Part shown: piece after piece, positions 54,770-63,749 of the stretch
How positions within the stretch are numbered: position 1 is the stretch's first letter
Layout of the letters: each line of letters begins with the position of its first letter
Assembly: GCA_016458225.1 (NCBI GenBank)
Contig: JAEMGR010000017.1
Span: 98,567-162,566, forward strand
DNA length: 64,000 nucleotides
From: Myxococcaceae bacterium JPH2
Lineage (GTDB): Bacteria; Myxococcota; Myxococcia; Myxococcales; Myxococcaceae
Reading direction: 5' to 3'
Notes under the pieces: model-generated
The model's input: the letters and a program-made list of their open reading frames with translations, nothing else
Told to the model about the DNA's origin: nothing
Databases searched by the model: none
Program-made: the position numbers and the translations under genes

Positions 54770-56563
54770 GTGTCCAGACCGAATCCGCACCCTGACTCCG
54801 AGTCGGAGTCCGACAACGTTTCCGGCACCGCGCCCGTGCCCACGTCTGTCGCCATTCCGGGCCAGACCGGCACGCACTCGCGTGAGATCACCGCCACGCG
54901 CGGAGACTCCACGGCGACCCGCCTGACGGGCAACCTGGGGCTCGCTCAGGAGGCGACGGGCACGCTGCTCGCGCCGCTGGAGGCGGGTGAGCTGCCCAAC
55001 GTGGCGGCCATCAAGGGGCTCCGGTTGGATCAGCTCCTGCTCCTCACCACCGGCGCGCTGGTGGTGCTCATCGTCGGGCTCCTGGCGGGACTGTCCGCGG
55101 TGTCCACGCAGGCGCAGTTCGAGGAGACCTCCAGCCGCTTCACCCAGCGCCTCCAGGAGCAGGCCCGAGAGCTCGGCCAGACGGTGAGCCACACCCTGGC
55201 GCTCACCAGCGCCACCAGCCTGCGCGACAACAACTACGCCTTCCTCACCGAGGTGGCGCGCTCCATCATCGCGGACAACCGCAACATCCTCCGCGTGCAG
55301 ATGTTCGACGCGGACGGTCTGCTCGTGGCGGACAGCGACGCGGACGCGAAGCTGGGGACCGCCTCGGCGGGTCGCTCCACCGAGCGCCGCTGGGCCAGCG
55401 CCTTCTTCCAGGGCCAGCCCGTCTTCGAGTTCCAGGAGCCGCTCGACTACGGCTCGCAGAGCGGCAAGGGCGTGGTCGTCATCAGCTACTCGCTGGAGCA
55501 GCTCCAGAAGCAGCTCCAGGCATTGGAGGAGAGCAAGCGCGCCACGGTGCGCGCCAACACCGTGCGCATGCTGGGCCTGGGCCTGGGCTTCGTGCTGCTC
55601 GCCGGCGTGCTGGTGGCGGTGCAGAGCCGCCGCATCACCCGGCCGCTGGGCGTGCTCACCCGGCGCGTGATGCAGCTGGCCGCCGGAGACCTCAGCGCCC
55701 GCGCCAGCGTGGCTCGGGGCGCGGGCCGTGAGGTGACCACGCTCGGCGTGGTGTTCAACCACATGGCCGAGCGCATCAAGGTGCTCCTGGACGACGTGCG
55801 CGCCAAGGCTCAGCTGGAGCGCGAAGTGTCGCTCGCGCGCACGGTGCAGGAGACGCTGCTGCCCGGCCGCGACGCGGTGCAGGTGGGCGCGGTGCGCATC
55901 GCCGGGCTGGTGGTGCCCGCGGACGCGTGCGGTGGCGACTGGTGGTTCCGCGCCGCGCTGGACGAGGTCCGCGTGGTGATTGGCGTGGGCGACGTGACGG
56001 GCCACGGCCTGTCCACGTCGTTGGTGGCCACGAGCGCGACCAGCGGCTTCGCCTCCGCCATGACGCTGCGCGAGCCCTCGCAGGTGAACGCGCAGATGCT
56101 CATCACCGCGCTCAACGTCACCCTGGCCAACGTGGGCCGGGGCGAGCACCAGATGTCCAGCGCCCTGGCCGTCATCGACACGCGCAACGGCGTCATCGAC
56201 TACGCGGCCGGCGGTCACCCCAGCCCCGTCGTCTACAACCGCCACAGCGGACAGGTCGCGTCGCTGCCCGCGCGCGGCCCGCTCCTGGGCGCCAACGTCG
56301 CGTCCCAGTTCACCTCTCGCCAGGCGCAGCTTCGGCCCGGGGACATCGCCGTCTGGTTCACGGACGGCCTCACCGAGGCGCGCGATGGCGCCAACCGCCT
56401 CTATGGCACCCAGCGGCTCGCCGCCGCGGTGCAGGCCCACGCGCACCTCTCCATCGAGGCGCTGCGCGATGCCCTGCTCGCGGATGTGCGGGCCTATAGC
56501 GCCGGACAGCCGCAGCGCGACGACATCACCGTCGTCGTCGCCGAGTTCAGCCCCGCCACCTGA
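54770..56563 (+). CDS. Membrane SpoIIE-type PP2C phosphatase with HAMP and periplasmic sensor
   Basis: The product is 598 residues from GTG 54770 (AGGTG 9 nt upstream). Residues ~1-80 are polar; the first span is LLLLTTGALVVLIVGLLAGL. A ~150-residue extracytoplasmic domain follows (ARSIIADNRNILRVQMFDAD, dCache/PAS-like), then the second span (MLGLGLGFVLLAGVLVAVQ), HAMP (ITRPLGVLTRRVMQLAAGDL) and a short coil. The SpoIIE PP2C domain (~365-595) has VPADACGGDWWFR, GVGDVTGHGLSTSLVA, YAAGGHPSPVV, WFTDGLTEARDG and DDITVVVAEF, with all metal Asp residues. SpoIIE/RsbU-type enzymes dephosphorylate STAS antagonists. A STAS gene lies at 63750. It is separated by 6 nt from the TPR gene. Confidence 0.9.
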   Translation: MSRPNPHPDSESESDNVSGTAPVPTSVAIPGQTGTHSREITATRGDSTATRLTGNLGLAQEATGTLLAPLEAGELPNVAAIKGLRLDQLLLLTTGALVVLIVGLLAGLSAVSTQAQFEETSSRFTQRLQEQARELGQTVSHTLALTSATSLRDNNYAFLTEVARSIIADNRNILRVQMFDADGLLVADSDADAKLGTASAGRSTERRWASAFFQGQPVFEFQEPLDYGSQSGKGVVVISYSLEQLQKQLQALEESKRATVRANTVRMLGLGLGFVLLAGVLVAVQSRRITRPLGVLTRRVMQLAAGDLSARASVARGAGREVTTLGVVFNHMAERIKVLLDDVRAKAQLEREVSLARTVQETLLPGRDAVQVGAVRIAGLVVPADACGGDWWFRAALDEVRVVIGVGDVTGHGLSTSLVATSATSGFASAMTLREPSQVNAQMLITALNVTLANVGRGEHQMSSALAVIDTRNGVIDYAAGGHPSPVVYNRHSGQVASLPARGPLLGANVASQFTSRQAQLRPGDIAVWFTDGLTEARDGANRLYGTQRLAAAVQAHAHLSIEALRDALLADVRAYSAGQPQRDDITVVVAEFSPAT

Positions 56564-56569
56564 CCCGCC

Positions 56570-59089
56570 GTGACGACCCGCATGCGCCCACGTTCCGCTT
56601 CCTCGCGCCCCGCCGCCGCGCTCGTGCTCCTGGCCGCGCTGGCCGCGCCTCCCGCGCTCGCGCAGTACCGCGAGCCGCCCATGTCCGAGTCCCAGCGACT
56701 GGTGCGCCAGGGCGAGTCCGCCCAGGTGTCCGCCAACGCCGCCAGCGCCTCGGGTGACAAGAAGGGCGCCGAGGAGAAGTTCCGCAAGGCGCTCCAGCTC
56801 TATGAGCAGGCGCTCGCGGCCGAGCCCCAGTCCGTGGCCGCCGCGGCGGGTGTGGGCGACGCGGCCAACGCGCTCCAGGACTTCCAGCGCACGGTGGACC
56901 GCGTGCAGCCGGTGTACGCGGCGCACCCGGAGGAGCTGTCGCTCGCGTATCCGCTGGGCGTGGCGTACTTCAAGCTGCGCCGCTTCCCCGAGGCCGTGCC
57001 GGTATTGGAGAAGGTGGCGGCCGCCGACCAGCCCGAGCAGCTCATCGTCCACTACTACCTGGCCAGCTACTACCTCTACGCGCAGGACGGAGATCGCGCG
57101 GTGACGCGGCTCCAGCGCTACCTGGCGCTGCGCCCGGAGAAGCTCGCGGCCAACGACTTCCAGGTCCAGGAGCTCCTGGGCCGCGCGCACCTGCTGCGCA
57201 AGGATGCGGCGCAGGCGCGCGCCTCGTTCGAGAAGGCCCAGGCCGGGCGCCCCGAGGCGGTCTCCCTGCAATTGGGGCTGGCCTCGGTGCTGGAGCTGGA
57301 GGGCCGGCTGCCGGAGTCCCTCGCGCTGTTGGAGCGGCTGGCGCCGAAGTTCCCGACCGCGCCCGAGCCCAAAGAGCGGCTGGGCCGGCTCTATCTGGCG
57401 GGAGGGGAGGTGCCCCGCGCCGAGGCCCAGGCGCTGGCGCTCGTGAAGCTGGGCAACACGCCCGCGGCGCACCTGCTGTTGGGCGACGTGCGGCTCGCGC
57501 AGAAGCAGCCCGCGCAGGCGGAGACCGAGTTCCGTCAGGTGCTGACGCTTCAGCCCGGACTGGTGCTGGGACAGATCGCCGTGGGCAAGTCGCTCCAGGC
57601 GCAGGGCCGTCACGAGGAGGCCATCCAGTTCCTGGAGGCCGCGGTGCAGGCGGGTGGCAACAGCCTGGAACTGTGGTCGACGCTCGGCTCGGTGAACCGG
57701 CGCGCGGGTCGGTTCCAGCGCGCGGTGGAGGTGCACCGGCGCGTGGTGGAGATGGTGCCGCGTCGCGCGCTGGGCTGGGTGCTCCTGGGCGCGGACCACT
57801 TCGCCACCGGCCAGTGGGACCAGTGCATCGACGACTACGCGAACGCGCTGCAGCTGGAGCCCGACCACGCGGGGGCCAAGCTGTGGCTGGCGCGCGCGCT
57901 GGCGCATCGGGCGAGAGACCGCGCGGAGGCGTCGCGGCTGGATGACGCCGTTCGCGACCTGAAGCGCGCGTTCGACCTGGACCACTCGAGCGCGACGGCT
58001 CGGCGACTGGGGGCCGCGCAGCTCGATGCGCGCCAGTACGCGGACGCGCGCAAGACGCTGGAGTCGGGCGTGGCGCTCCCCGGCGCGACGTGGCGCGACC
58101 ACCTGCTGCTGGGCTACGCGCGGCTCGGTGCGATGGACGCGCAGGCCTCGCTCGATGCGTTTACGCAGGCGGGCAAGGCCACCGAGGAGCCGGATGAGCA
58201 GGCCGAGGCCTCGGTGGGCGCGGCGCTGGCCGAGGTGGAGCTGGGGCAAGTCGACGCGGCCGTGCAGCGGCTGTCCGCGGTGGGCCCGTCCAAGGCCGCG
58301 TCGCAGGTGGCCGAGGCCAACCTGCCGCGCGTGCTGGTGCGCCGGGCCCTGAGCCGGCTGGAAGCCGGAGACGCGGCGAGCGCGAACCGCGACCTGGATG
58401 CCGTGGACCGGGTGGGCACCGGCAAGCGCGCGGACCTCGCGAAGCTCGCGCAGTTCGTCCGAGCGCTCGCCCGCGCCGAGGAGGGACGCTACGCGGACGC
58501 CAGCGCGGGCCTGAAGCGCGCCTTGGCTCCGGCGCAGCGCTGGGCGTGGCCCAACACGCGGCCCCTGGCGGAGGCGTGGGTGCTGTATCGCCAGGGCAAG
58601 GTGCCCGCCGCGCGCAAGCTGGTGACGGGCGCCGCGAAGAAGCCCATGCCCGGGCAGCCCAAGTGGGTGGCCTCGCTCACCGGCGCGCTGCTGCGCCGCG
58701 AGGCCTCGCTGGCGTATGGCACGGGCAACATGAAGGGCGCGGAGAAGGCCCTGCGCGCCGCGCTCGCCACGGAGCCCGAGGACGCGCTCGTGCAGCACAA
58801 CCTGGCCTGCGTCGACTGGCGCAAGGGCCGCGCGGCCGAGGCGCTCACCGTGTGGAAGCGGCTGGAGCCCACCGTGGCCACGGCCTCGCTCAACCTGGGC
58901 ATCGACGCGCAGGAGCGCCGCCACGAGCCGGCCGAGGCCGTGGACGCGTGGCGCCGCTATCTGGCCTCGGGGCAGGGTGCCCGCGCGGCTCAGGTGCGCG
59001 AGTGGAAGGAGCGGCTCCAGGGCCTGTACGGGCTGGCGGAGTCCGCGAGCGGTGCGCCGGCCGAGGCCGCCGCGGAGGAGACCCCATGA
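56570..59089 (+). CDS. Large exported TPR protein
   Basis: The protein is 839 residues from GTG 56570. The signal peptide LVLLAALAAPPALAQ ends near residue 32. The rest is almost entirely TPR-like helix pairs, for example LGVAYFKLRRFPEAVPVLEK, VGKSLQAQGRHEEAIQFLEA, LGSVNRRAGRFQRAVEVHRR and YARLGAMDAQASLDAFTQA. I estimate 12 or more repeats. There is no enzyme domain. It is likely a periplasmic scaffold. The end overlaps the PhnD-like gene by an ATGA junction and the start is 6 nt from the phosphatase gene, so the three are one operon. Confidence 0.82.
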   Translation: MTTRMRPRSASSRPAAALVLLAALAAPPALAQYREPPMSESQRLVRQGESAQVSANAASASGDKKGAEEKFRKALQLYEQALAAEPQSVAAAAGVGDAANALQDFQRTVDRVQPVYAAHPEELSLAYPLGVAYFKLRRFPEAVPVLEKVAAADQPEQLIVHYYLASYYLYAQDGDRAVTRLQRYLALRPEKLAANDFQVQELLGRAHLLRKDAAQARASFEKAQAGRPEAVSLQLGLASVLELEGRLPESLALLERLAPKFPTAPEPKERLGRLYLAGGEVPRAEAQALALVKLGNTPAAHLLLGDVRLAQKQPAQAETEFRQVLTLQPGLVLGQIAVGKSLQAQGRHEEAIQFLEAAVQAGGNSLELWSTLGSVNRRAGRFQRAVEVHRRVVEMVPRRALGWVLLGADHFATGQWDQCIDDYANALQLEPDHAGAKLWLARALAHRARDRAEASRLDDAVRDLKRAFDLDHSSATARRLGAAQLDARQYADARKTLESGVALPGATWRDHLLLGYARLGAMDAQASLDAFTQAGKATEEPDEQAEASVGAALAEVELGQVDAAVQRLSAVGPSKAASQVAEANLPRVLVRRALSRLEAGDAASANRDLDAVDRVGTGKRADLAKLAQFVRALARAEEGRYADASAGLKRALAPAQRWAWPNTRPLAEAWVLYRQGKVPAARKLVTGAAKKPMPGQPKWVASLTGALLRREASLAYGTGNMKGAEKALRAALATEPEDALVQHNLACVDWRKGRAAEALTVWKRLEPTVATASLNLGIDAQERRHEPAEAVDAWRRYLASGQGARAAQVREWKERLQGLYGLAESASGAPAEAAAEETP

Positions 59090-59997
59090 AGGCCCATCAC
59101 TTCGTCGCCCTCGTGGGCGCGCTCGTCCTCGGCACGCTGGCGACGCCCGCGTCCGCCGCCCCCAAGAAGTCCACCTTGGGCGTCTTCCTGGCCACCACGC
59201 TCTCGGATGGCCAGGAGCGCTTCCAGTACGCGGAGGCGCTGGCATCCAAGCTGGAGGCCCAGCTCGGGCGCCCCGTGGCGGCCAAGAGCTTCGGTCGCTA
59301 CGAGGACTTCGCCCGCGCCGTGAGCGAGGGACTGCTGGAGTTCGCGGTGGTGGACGCGTGGGCCGCCGCGCAGCTGGGCGCGCGCGCGGTGCCCGTGGCC
59401 TATGCCTCGCGCGCGGGTGAGACGCAGCAGCGCTGGGCCATCGTGGCGCTCCAGAAGGGGACCGTGAAGGACCTGGCCGGAAAGCGCCTCGCGCTGGTGA
59501 AGGGCGCGGGCCCCGCGGATCCGAAGTTCGTCTCGCACGTCGTCCTCGGCGGCGACCTGGATGCGCAGAAGCACTTCAAGCTGGTGCCCGTCCCCAACGT
59601 CGAGTCCGCCCTGAAGATGCTGGAGGCCAAGGGCGCCGAGGCCGCGCTCGTGCCCGTGTCCCACGTCTCCAAGGACGTGCGCGTCCTGTTCCGCAGCGGC
59701 CGGATTCCCGGCGCGGTGCTGGTGGACCTCAAGGGCGGCGCGGAGGCGCTTCGGGGCACGCTGGGGAGCGTGGGCGCGGTGGCCCCGTTCGACGCGTTCC
59801 TCCCCATCCAGGGCAAGGAGTTCGACGACTTCCGCAAGCTCGTCGCGCAGGGGCCGCCCCGGCGCCAGCCCGTCTTCGCGGAGTCACCCGAGCTGCGCGT
59901 GAGTGCCCCCGTGCTCGTGAAGTCCGACGAACTGGGGCCTGCGCTCCCGCCCTTCACCCAGGACCTCGCCGTCACCGCGGAACAGCCCGATGACTGA
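59086..59997 (+). CDS. PhnD/SsuA-like periplasmic substrate-binding protein
   Basis: The protein is 303 residues from ATG 59086. The signal peptide is FVALVGALVLGTLATPASAA. The fold is a two-lobed binding protein of the phosphonate (PhnD)/SsuA class: YAEALASKLEAQLGRPVAAK, then FAVVDAWAAAQLGARAVPVA, LAGKRLALVKGAGPADPKFV and a C-terminal lobe. No ABC permease or ATPase is nearby, so it may deliver ligand to another partner or sense it for the SpoIIE phosphatase. Ligand class is not predictable. Gene order couples it to the TPR protein. Confidence 0.78.
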   Translation: MKAHHFVALVGALVLGTLATPASAAPKKSTLGVFLATTLSDGQERFQYAEALASKLEAQLGRPVAAKSFGRYEDFARAVSEGLLEFAVVDAWAAAQLGARAVPVAYASRAGETQQRWAIVALQKGTVKDLAGKRLALVKGAGPADPKFVSHVVLGGDLDAQKHFKLVPVPNVESALKMLEAKGAEAALVPVSHVSKDVRVLFRSGRIPGAVLVDLKGGAEALRGTLGSVGAVAPFDAFLPIQGKEFDDFRKLVAQGPPRRQPVFAESPELRVSAPVLVKSDELGPALPPFTQDLAVTAEQPDD

Positions 59998-60220
59998 CGC
60001 CCTGCGTCCACGCGCACCGGAGCGTGGCTCGACTTTCAAAATGTCAGAGCTTGAGAGCCGCGACTTGGCCCGAGCGGATTTTCTGCGGTACCGTCAAAAC
60101 CACAACAGGAGCGTTCTTCGCTTGAACGAGGAATTCCCGGATAAGTCGGGGACGCGCCCGTTGCCAACCGGACGTCCAGGACCACGGCTCTCCCAGCTTG
60201 CACCCGTGGAATTGAGAACG
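59998..60220. promoter_or_regulatory. 223-bp spacer before the TonB receptor gene
   Basis: This is the only sizeable gap in the six-gene cluster. In-frame codons reach back to 59990, overlapping the previous stop, but the signal peptide favours the ATG at 60221. A relatively A+T-rich stretch (about 60030-60130) may hold an internal promoter. No defined box is visible. Confidence 0.35.
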
Positions 60221-62887
60221 ATGCACTCGACTGAGTACGGTGGACCGCGGCGTGCCGCGGCGAAGGACTTCCCTGGGCGGCGGACGGCGCGCCTGTGCTT
60301 CTCCCTGGTGATGGGGGCGCTGCTGGCCCTCACCTCGGCGAGCGCGTCCGCCCAGACCGCGACGACGAAGGCGCCGACGAGCCGGACCGCGAAGAAGCGG
60401 ACCGCGAAGGACGCCAAGGTCGCGAAGGACCCCAAGGCCGCGAAGGAGGGCAAGACCGCGGTGCCTCGCGTGCCGAGGGACCCGTCGAAGCCGCGCGTGG
60501 CCAAGTCCCGCAAGGGCGCCAAGGGCACGCCGGGTGCCGTCTCGCCGGCCACGTCGGTGGATCCGGCGCCGTCGCTCAGCGGTGGCCCGTCCACGGACGA
60601 CCCCTTCGCCAGCGAGACGCCTCCTGTTCCGCCCGCGACCGAGCCGCATCGCTCGGTGGGCTCCGAGCCTCTGCCGGTGGCCTCGCCGGGCTCGCCCTCG
60701 CTGGAGCCTGTCTCCGGCACGGGCGTGGCGCCCGCGGTGGTGCCGGCGACTGGCTCGTTGCCGCTGGACGCGCCCGCCACGGTTCCGGCCACGGCCACGG
60801 CGCCGGCCCATGCGGCGCCCGTGCACGACAACGTCCCGGCGAGCGCGCCGTTCTCGCAGCCGACGATGGATCGCCCCATGCCTCCGCCCGCGGGTCTGGC
60901 GGGGTTGGACGGGCCGGATCCGCTCGCGGGTGCCTCCTCCCTGGAGGAGTCGGTCAGCCGCATGCAGAGCGAGGCCATCGTCACGACGGCCTCCAAGCGC
61001 AAGCAGCGCATCTCGGACGTGCCCCTCACGGTGTCGTGGATTCCGGCCGAGGAGCTGGAGGGCACCGGCCAGTTCTCGCTGTGCGAGGCCATCCAGTACT
61101 TCCCCGGCATGGAGTGCCGGCGGGGCTCCATGCGCAAGGCCGCGGTCAGCTCGCGCGGCCTGGGCTCCAACTACCTCTCCAACCGCCTCTTGTTGCTGAA
61201 GGACGGCCGGCCGCTGACGGACCCGTGGACGGGCCAGTTCTACGCGGACGAGACGACGCCGATGACCAACCTCAAGCAGGTGGAGGTCATCCGCGGCCCG
61301 GGTTCCTCGCTCTACGGCTCCAACGCGTTCAGCGGCGTCATCAACCTCATCGAGCGGCAGCCCTCGGACCTCATCCCCGAGGGACGCAACGTGGGCATGG
61401 ACGCGCGCGTGCTGGCGGGACAGGACAAGACGTGGCGCGTGCAGGCCAACGTGGCGGGCAAGGGCGGGCCGGTGGAGGCGCTGCTCGGGTACTACGGGTA
61501 CGGCTCGGATGGTCCGCAGCTCTTCAATGACTCGCGCACGGGCCAGGTGGACACCAACGAGGACTCGCTGGTGCATCAGGTCAGCGGCAAGGTGAAGGTG
61601 GGGCCGGTGTCGCTCGACGCGGCCTACACGGATGCGAAGCTGGGACGTCCGGGCGGCACCAACATCTCCACCGTGGGCAACTGCGGTCGGTGCCACTACA
61701 CGCCGGACGACACCGAGCGCGCGCAGAACGTGAACGCGGCGGCCCAGGTGGATCAGCAGGTGACGGAGAACCTGCGCCTGTTCGCCCAGGCCTATGCCTT
61801 CTTCAAGCGCCGCGACGTGACGCTGGAGAGCGCCTTCGACAGCGACCCCACGCGGGCGCTGGGCAAGCGTCGCCGGCTCGGGGGCGAGGCGCGCGCGCTG
61901 TTCTCGTTGGGCGACCTCAACGTCACGTTCGGCGGTGACGTGAAGAACGACGTGGTGAACAACCCCAACGTCCTGCCCACCCTGACGATGGACGACACGC
62001 GGCAGACCATCCTCGGTGGCTTCGTGGACGCGGAGTACCGGCCGATGAGCCGGCTGGTGCTCAGCGCGGGCGCTCGCTACGACCGCTACCAGATTCCGGA
62101 GAACGTCTGGCGCGCGCGCACGGACCAGGTGTCACCGCGCGCCAGCGTGGTGTTCCATGCGATCCCCGAGCTGCTCACCGTGCGCACCAACTACGGCCGC
62201 GCCTTCCGCGCGCCCACGCTGGCGGAGCTGGCCATCAACCAGCAGATGTACGCGGCCACGCTGGTGGGCAACGCGGACCTGCGCGCCGAGACGTTGGACA
62301 CCTTCGAGGCGGCGGTGGACTTCTGGCCCTTCGACCGACGGGTGCGCCTGACGGGCACGGGCTTCTTCAACCGCGCGAAGAACTTCATCAACCAGGAGCT
62401 GGTGTTCGGCTCGGTGTCGCAGTTCCGCAACATCGGCAACGCGGACGTGGCCGGCGCGGAGCTGGAGGCGGCCGCGCAGGTGCCGGCGCTCAACTCGTCC
62501 TTCGACATCGCCTATCAGTTCCTGGATGCGAAGGCGGTGCCCTACGGCGACGGGGAGAAGTCCACCCTGGACTACGCGCCCAGCCACCGGCTGTACCTGC
62601 GCGGACGCACGAACATCGGCAAGGCGGCGTTCGCGGAGCTGTACGCGCTCGTCGTGGGCCCCCGGTTCGACCCGGGCTTCAACGTGGACCCCACCACGGG
62701 GCTGGCCACCTCCCGCGTGCGGCTGGCGGGCTACGTCACGGCCAGCGCTCGGCTCGGTGTCAACATCCACGACGGCATCTCCGTGTCACTGTTGGGAACC
62801 AATCTCTTCAACGCCAAGTACGAGGAGTCCCATGGGTTCCCGGCACCGCCCCTGGCGGTGTTCAGCGAACTCAAGGTGCGCTACTAG
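60221..62887 (+). CDS. TonB-dependent outer-membrane receptor with Lys/Pro-rich N-terminal extension
   Basis: The protein is 888 residues. The signal region is LCFSLVMGALLALTSASASA. The next ~220 residues are low complexity: Lys/Ala-rich (AKKRTAKDAKVAKDPKAAKE) then Pro/Val/Ala-rich. The plug domain has EEAIVTTASKRKQRISDVPL-like start (EAIVTTASKRKQRISDVPL) and VEVIRGPGSSLYGSNAFSGVI, and a 22-strand-type barrel follows, ending SELKVRY. Loop sequence NCGRCHYTPDD contains a CxxCH pair. It is expected to import a scarce ligand or sense it, energised by TonB. It follows the PhnD-like gene by 223 bp and precedes the ATPase gene by 38 bp. Confidence 0.87.
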   Translation: MHSTEYGGPRRAAAKDFPGRRTARLCFSLVMGALLALTSASASAQTATTKAPTSRTAKKRTAKDAKVAKDPKAAKEGKTAVPRVPRDPSKPRVAKSRKGAKGTPGAVSPATSVDPAPSLSGGPSTDDPFASETPPVPPATEPHRSVGSEPLPVASPGSPSLEPVSGTGVAPAVVPATGSLPLDAPATVPATATAPAHAAPVHDNVPASAPFSQPTMDRPMPPPAGLAGLDGPDPLAGASSLEESVSRMQSEAIVTTASKRKQRISDVPLTVSWIPAEELEGTGQFSLCEAIQYFPGMECRRGSMRKAAVSSRGLGSNYLSNRLLLLKDGRPLTDPWTGQFYADETTPMTNLKQVEVIRGPGSSLYGSNAFSGVINLIERQPSDLIPEGRNVGMDARVLAGQDKTWRVQANVAGKGGPVEALLGYYGYGSDGPQLFNDSRTGQVDTNEDSLVHQVSGKVKVGPVSLDAAYTDAKLGRPGGTNISTVGNCGRCHYTPDDTERAQNVNAAAQVDQQVTENLRLFAQAYAFFKRRDVTLESAFDSDPTRALGKRRRLGGEARALFSLGDLNVTFGGDVKNDVVNNPNVLPTLTMDDTRQTILGGFVDAEYRPMSRLVLSAGARYDRYQIPENVWRARTDQVSPRASVVFHAIPELLTVRTNYGRAFRAPTLAELAINQQMYAATLVGNADLRAETLDTFEAAVDFWPFDRRVRLTGTGFFNRAKNFINQELVFGSVSQFRNIGNADVAGAELEAAAQVPALNSSFDIAYQFLDAKAVPYGDGEKSTLDYAPSHRLYLRGRTNIGKAAFAELYALVVGPRFDPGFNVDPTTGLATSRVRLAGYVTASARLGVNIHDGISVSLLGTNLFNAKYEESHGFPAPPLAVFSELKVRY

Positions 62888-62925
62888 ATCGTGCATCCCG
62901 TTTCCCACCGCAGGCAGGCGGCATC

Positions 62926-63744
62926 TTGTTGATTCCGGATGAGTCCCTCTCTCCCGCGTTGCTGGCGCAGGCTGTCCCCGTGCTCGCACGGGGCGGCGTG
63001 TCGCTCGAGGGCGTGGCCGCCCCGGTGGGCGCCACGCGGCGGCTCGTGCTCTTCGACGGGCTGCTGCGCGCGGAGCACGCGGCGCTGCTGGCGCGAGACG
63101 TCCCCGCGCTGATGTTGGCGCTGCGAGAGTCTTCCGGGATGCCGTCCGTGTGGGAGGCCGGGGTGCTGGGCGCGCTGCTGCGGGGCGCGCCGCTTCTGCC
63201 CGAAGGGGCCGAGGTGACGCGACACACGCTGCGGCGCGTGACGGAGATTGGCGTCGCGGCGGCGGCGGCGGCGGTGGCGGTCGGAGAGGCCGGGGGCTCG
63301 CGGACGGCGGCGGCCCTGGCGGCGGACGTGGTGCATGAGCTGGCGGCGAACGCGCTGCTCGACGCGCCGGTGGATGCGGACGGGCACGCGCGGTACGCGC
63401 ATCGGCGCACCGAGGTGCAGGAAGTGGCCCCGGAGGACGCCTGTGAGCTGGCCTATGCGACGCAGGGGGGGCGCATCTGGCTGGAGGCGGTGGACCGCTT
63501 CGGGCGGCTCACGCCGGCGCCGTACGTCCGGGCGTTGGAAGGGTGGGGTGGCAAGGTGCGGGTGGACTCGGCGGGAGGCGGCGCGGGCCTGGGGCTGCGT
63601 CGCATCCTGGAGCACAGCGATCTGGTGGCCGTCCGCGTGGTGGCCGGCCTGCAATCGCGAGTCGTGAGTGTCGTGGACCTGGGCGAGTCGCGGCGTCGAG
63701 CCTCGCGGCCCAAGTCGCTGCTGTTCAGTCAGGAATCGAGGTAG
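62926..63744 (+). CDS. GHKL (anti-sigma-like) ATPase-domain protein
   Basis: The product is 272 residues from a TTG start at 62926. The N-terminal ~100 residues are helical with no recognised domain (GLLRAEHAALLARDVPALML). Residues ~110-260 have the HATPase_c layout: N-box VVHELAANALLDAP, a degenerate G1 box EAVDRFGRLTPAP, and G2 box DSAGGGAGLGLRRILEH. RsbW/SpoIIAB-type proteins phosphorylate a STAS protein and bind a sigma factor or other target. It starts 38 bp after the TonB receptor and ends 5 bp before a STAS gene, as expected for a partner-switching pair. The loose G1 box could mean weak ATP binding. Confidence 0.72.
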   Translation: MLIPDESLSPALLAQAVPVLARGGVSLEGVAAPVGATRRLVLFDGLLRAEHAALLARDVPALMLALRESSGMPSVWEAGVLGALLRGAPLLPEGAEVTRHTLRRVTEIGVAAAAAAVAVGEAGGSRTAAALAADVVHELAANALLDAPVDADGHARYAHRRTEVQEVAPEDACELAYATQGGRIWLEAVDRFGRLTPAPYVRALEGWGGKVRVDSAGGGAGLGLRRILEHSDLVAVRVVAGLQSRVVSVVDLGESRRRASRPKSLLFSQESR

Positions 63745-63749
63745 GGCCG

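Noticed and set aside
54710..59245. A 1,511-codon open frame on the minus strand opposite the SpoIIE and TPR genes
   Set aside because: Its product is Arg/Gly/His-rich with no domain, and it lies opposite two genes with clear domains. Long antisense frames are expected at this GC content.
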